A stretch of 64,000 nucleotides of DNA from Bradyrhizobium barranii subsp. apii (GTDB lineage: Bacteria > Pseudomonadota > Alphaproteobacteria > Rhizobiales > Xanthobacteraceae): positions 8,133,501 through 8,197,500 of the forward strand of contig NZ_CP096255.1 of NCBI RefSeq assembly GCF_011516635.5. The letters are read 5' to 3'. Positions within the stretch are counted from its first letter, which is position 1. Every line of letters begins with the position of its first letter. The notes beneath the pieces are model-generated. The model did no database searches and was not told the origin of the DNA. It saw only the letters and a list, made by a program, of their open reading frames with translations. Positions 61,813-64,000 of the stretch are shown one piece after another. Both the position numbers and the translations under genes were made by a program.

Positions 61813-64000
61813 ATGCCCAACATCCCGCCGCCCTTCACCGCCCCCTACGCGCCCGACGATGCCGAGCTTGCCGCGCAGCTCTTGCCGGCTTCGCATCTCA
61901 GTCCGCCGCAGGAGGCGCGGGTCGACCGCACCGCGACGCGGCTGATCGAGGCGATCCGCAAGCGCGACGACCGGCTTGGCGGGGTCGAGGACATGCTGCG
62001 GGAGTTCGCGCTCTCGACCAAGGAGGGGCTCGCCCTGATGGTGCTGGCCGAGGCGCTGCTCCGCGTGCCCGACGCGCGCACCGCCGACCAGTTCATCGAG
62101 GACAAGCTCGGCGAAGGCGACTTCATCCACCACGAGACCAAGTCCACGGCCTTCCTGGTCAATGCCTCGGCCTGGGCGCTCGGCCTCTCGGCGCGGGTGA
62201 TCCAGCCCGGCGAGACGCCCGACGGCACCATCGGCCGGCTGGTGAAGCGGCTGGGCGCGCCGGCGGTGCGCACCGCCACGCGCCAGGCGATGCGGCTGAT
62301 GGGCAATCATTTCGTGCTGGGCGAGACCATCGAGCAGGCGCTGGAGCGAGGCCGTCCGCGCTCCGGTCAGAAGACGCGCTACTCCTTCGACATGCTCGGC
62401 GAAGGCGCGCGCACCGCGGCGGACGCCAGGCGCTATTTCGACGCCTATGCCAGCGCGATCGAGACCATCGGCAAGGCGGCGGGCAGCCATCCCCTGCCCG
62501 ACCGTCCCGGCATCTCCGTCAAGCTCTCGGCGCTGCATCCGCGCTTCGAGGCGATCAGCCGCAACCGCGTGATGGGCGAGTTGGTACCGCAACTGCTGGA
62601 CCTGGCGCAGCGCGCCAAGGCCCATGATTTGAACTTCACCGTCGATGCCGAGGAAGCCGACCGGCTGGAGCTGTCGCTCGACGTGATCGCGGCGACGCTC
62701 GCCGACCCCTCGCTCAGCGGCTGGGACGGCTTTGGGCTGGCGATCCAGGCCTATCAGAAGCGCGCGAGCGCCGTGATCGACTATGTCGACGCGCTCGCCC
62801 GCAAGCTGATGGTGCGGCTGGTCAAGGGCGCCTATTGGGACACCGAGATCAAGCGCGCGCAGGAGCGCGGGCTGGACGGCTATCCCGTGTTCACGCGCAA
62901 GGCGATGACGGATCTGAACTACGTCGCCTGCGCTTCGAAGCTTTTGAGTCTGCGGCCACGCATCTTTCCGCAATTCGCCACCCACAACGCGCTGACGGTC
63001 GCGACCGTGCTGGAGCTTGCGCAAGATGGCGGCGGCTTCGAATTCCAGCGCCTGCACGGCATGGGCGAAGCGCTTTATGAACAGCTCGCCAAGGATCATC
63101 CTGATATCGCCTATCGTACCTATGCCCCGGTCGGCAGCCATCGCGACCTGCTCGCCTATCTGGTGCGGCGGCTGCTGGAGAACGGCGCCAACTCGTCGTT
63201 CGTGGCGCAGGCGGCCGACTATCGCGTGCCGGTTGTCGCGCTGTTGCAGCGTCCGGCCGATGCCATCGTCCGGCCGCAAGCGGCGGCCCATCCCAAAATT
63301 CCGCTGCCGGGCGATCTGTTCGCGCCGGAGCGGCGCAATTCGCGCGGCGTTGAATTCGGCGCGCGCGCGGCGCTCGACCGGCTGCTGGCGGACGTGAAGG
63401 CCGAGGCCACCAACCTCAAGCCCATCGCCGACACAACGCCGGGCCAGGCCAACGCGGCGGTGACGGCTGCGCGCGCCGGTTTTGCCGCCTGGAGCCGAAC
63501 GCCGGCGGCCACGCGCGCGGCCGCACTGGAGCAGGCCGCGCATCTGTTGGAGAGCCGGAGCGTCCATTTCATCGCGCTGCTGCAAGCCGAGGGCGGCAAG
63601 ACGCTGGACGATGCGCTATCGGAGCTGCGCGAGGCCGCCGACTTCTGCCGCTACTATGCCGCGCAGGGTCGAAAGCTGTTCGGCGTTGATCCCGCCATGC
63701 CGGGCCCGACCGGCGAGAGCAATGCGCTCGCCATGCGCGGGCGCGGCGCCTTCGTCGCTATCTCGCCGTGGAATTTTCCACTGGCGATCTTCCTGGGCCA
63801 GGTCACCGCGGCATTGATGGCCGGCAACAGCGTCGTCGCAAAACCCGCCGAGCAGACGCCGCGCATCGCGCGTGAGGCCGTGGCCCTGCTGCACGAGGCC
63901 GGCATTCCCAGGAGCGCGCTGCATCTCGTCACCGGCGACGGCCGCATCGGCGCCGTGCTGACCGCGCATGCCGACATCGCCGGCGTCGTCTTCACCGGCT
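61813..64000 (+). CDS. putA: Bifunctional proline dehydrogenase / P5C dehydrogenase PutA (partial)
   Basis: The frame from ATG 61813 stays open to the window edge (729 codons, about 70% of a typical PutA of just over 1,000 residues). The N-terminal part has PRODH motifs: 'KLSALHPRFE', 'TVDAEEADRLELSLDV' and 'VKGAYWDTEIKRAQERG', then 'THNALTVATV' and 'QRLHGMGE'. The P5C dehydrogenase domain begins about residue 535; 'ISPWNFPLAIF' and the start of 'VVFTG' are visible and its catalytic Cys lies beyond the edge. It oxidises proline to glutamate using FAD and NAD at the membrane. Without a DNA-binding N-terminal domain it cannot regulate itself, so the divergent Lrp gene probably does. Confidence 0.97.
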   Translation, partial: MPNIPPPFTAPYAPDDAELAAQLLPASHLSPPQEARVDRTATRLIEAIRKRDDRLGGVEDMLREFALSTKEGLALMVLAEALLRVPDARTADQFIEDKLGEGDFIHHETKSTAFLVNASAWALGLSARVIQPGETPDGTIGRLVKRLGAPAVRTATRQAMRLMGNHFVLGETIEQALERGRPRSGQKTRYSFDMLGEGARTAADARRYFDAYASAIETIGKAAGSHPLPDRPGISVKLSALHPRFEAISRNRVMGELVPQLLDLAQRAKAHDLNFTVDAEEADRLELSLDVIAATLADPSLSGWDGFGLAIQAYQKRASAVIDYVDALARKLMVRLVKGAYWDTEIKRAQERGLDGYPVFTRKAMTDLNYVACASKLLSLRPRIFPQFATHNALTVATVLELAQDGGGFEFQRLHGMGEALYEQLAKDHPDIAYRTYAPVGSHRDLLAYLVRRLLENGANSSFVAQAADYRVPVVALLQRPADAIVRPQAAAHPKIPLPGDLFAPERRNSRGVEFGARAALDRLLADVKAEATNLKPIADTTPGQANAAVTAARAGFAAWSRTPAATRAAALEQAAHLLESRSVHFIALLQAEGGKTLDDALSELREAADFCRYYAAQGRKLFGVDPAMPGPTGESNALAMRGRGAFVAISPWNFPLAIFLGQVTAALMAGNSVVAKPAEQTPRIAREAVALLHEAGIPRSALHLVTGDGRIGAVLTAHADIAGVVFTG

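Overview
The window is high-GC alphaproteobacterial chromosome, most likely Bradyrhizobium or a close relative. Evidence: the ChpT phosphotransferase, EipA/DUF1134, DUF3551 and DUF2927 proteins, a hybrid CheA-REC, an Lrp-putA pair, CYP153 P450s, and many palindromic intergenic repeats of the kind common in this group. Genus assignment is from family content, not from a search.

Layout. 1-7.6 kb is core: cheW (cut by the window edge) and cheA, chpT, a CysQ-like phosphatase, a YHS-domain protein, EipA and a membrane-anchored coiled-coil protein. tRNA-Val(CAC) with its promoter follows at 7.7-7.84 kb. From there to about 23.26 kb lies a plastic segment: SDR and coniferyl-aldehyde-type dehydrogenases, a Bfd-like ferredoxin, a sterol desaturase/LysR divergent pair split by an IS5-family element, a frameshifted DUF4239 gene, a TAXI solute-binding protein, a metallophosphoesterase operon split by an IS630-family element, a VTT/DedA-like protein and a TPR protein. 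A degraded tRNA 3' end at 8062-8108 and a second tRNA-end-like sequence at 23238-23261 suggest an old island or stacked insertions at the tRNA. No integrase is seen.

23.3-32.5 kb: a GreA/B-like protein, small secreted proteins, an animal-type haem peroxidase, a ThDP enzyme, an L,D-transpeptidase, a DUF2927 protein and a threonine synthase-like enzyme. 32.8-36.05 kb: a compact operon of a GTP-cyclohydrolase-II-like protein, a DUF1688 protein and a uracil phosphoribosyltransferase, the bacterial form of the URC uracil-catabolism module, behind a structured leader with a terminator-like hairpin. 36.1-38.4 kb: M48 peptidase and DUF898 membrane protein.

38.8-50.8 kb is catabolic: two tandem CYP153-type P450s, a LysR regulator divergent from an acyl-CoA dehydrogenase/CoA-transferase/MaoC-type hydratase operon, a benzoylformate-decarboxylase-like enzyme, an SDR divergent from a MarR regulator across a 13-bp-arm perfect operator palindrome, a second SDR and a haemolysin-III protein. 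51-53.5 kb: YcjX/YcjF. 53.5-55.2 kb: very small genes only. 55.2-64 kb: a GT39 glycosyltransferase, an adenylate cyclase fused to a membrane domain and a 2Fe-2S ferredoxin, sorAB (sorA frameshifted), a cold-shock protein, and a divergent Lrp regulator and putA (cut by the right edge).

The features most worth a second look are the URC operon and its leader, the membrane/ferredoxin/cyclase fusion, the MarR operator, and the tRNA-bounded plastic region with its two insertion sequences and broken genes.
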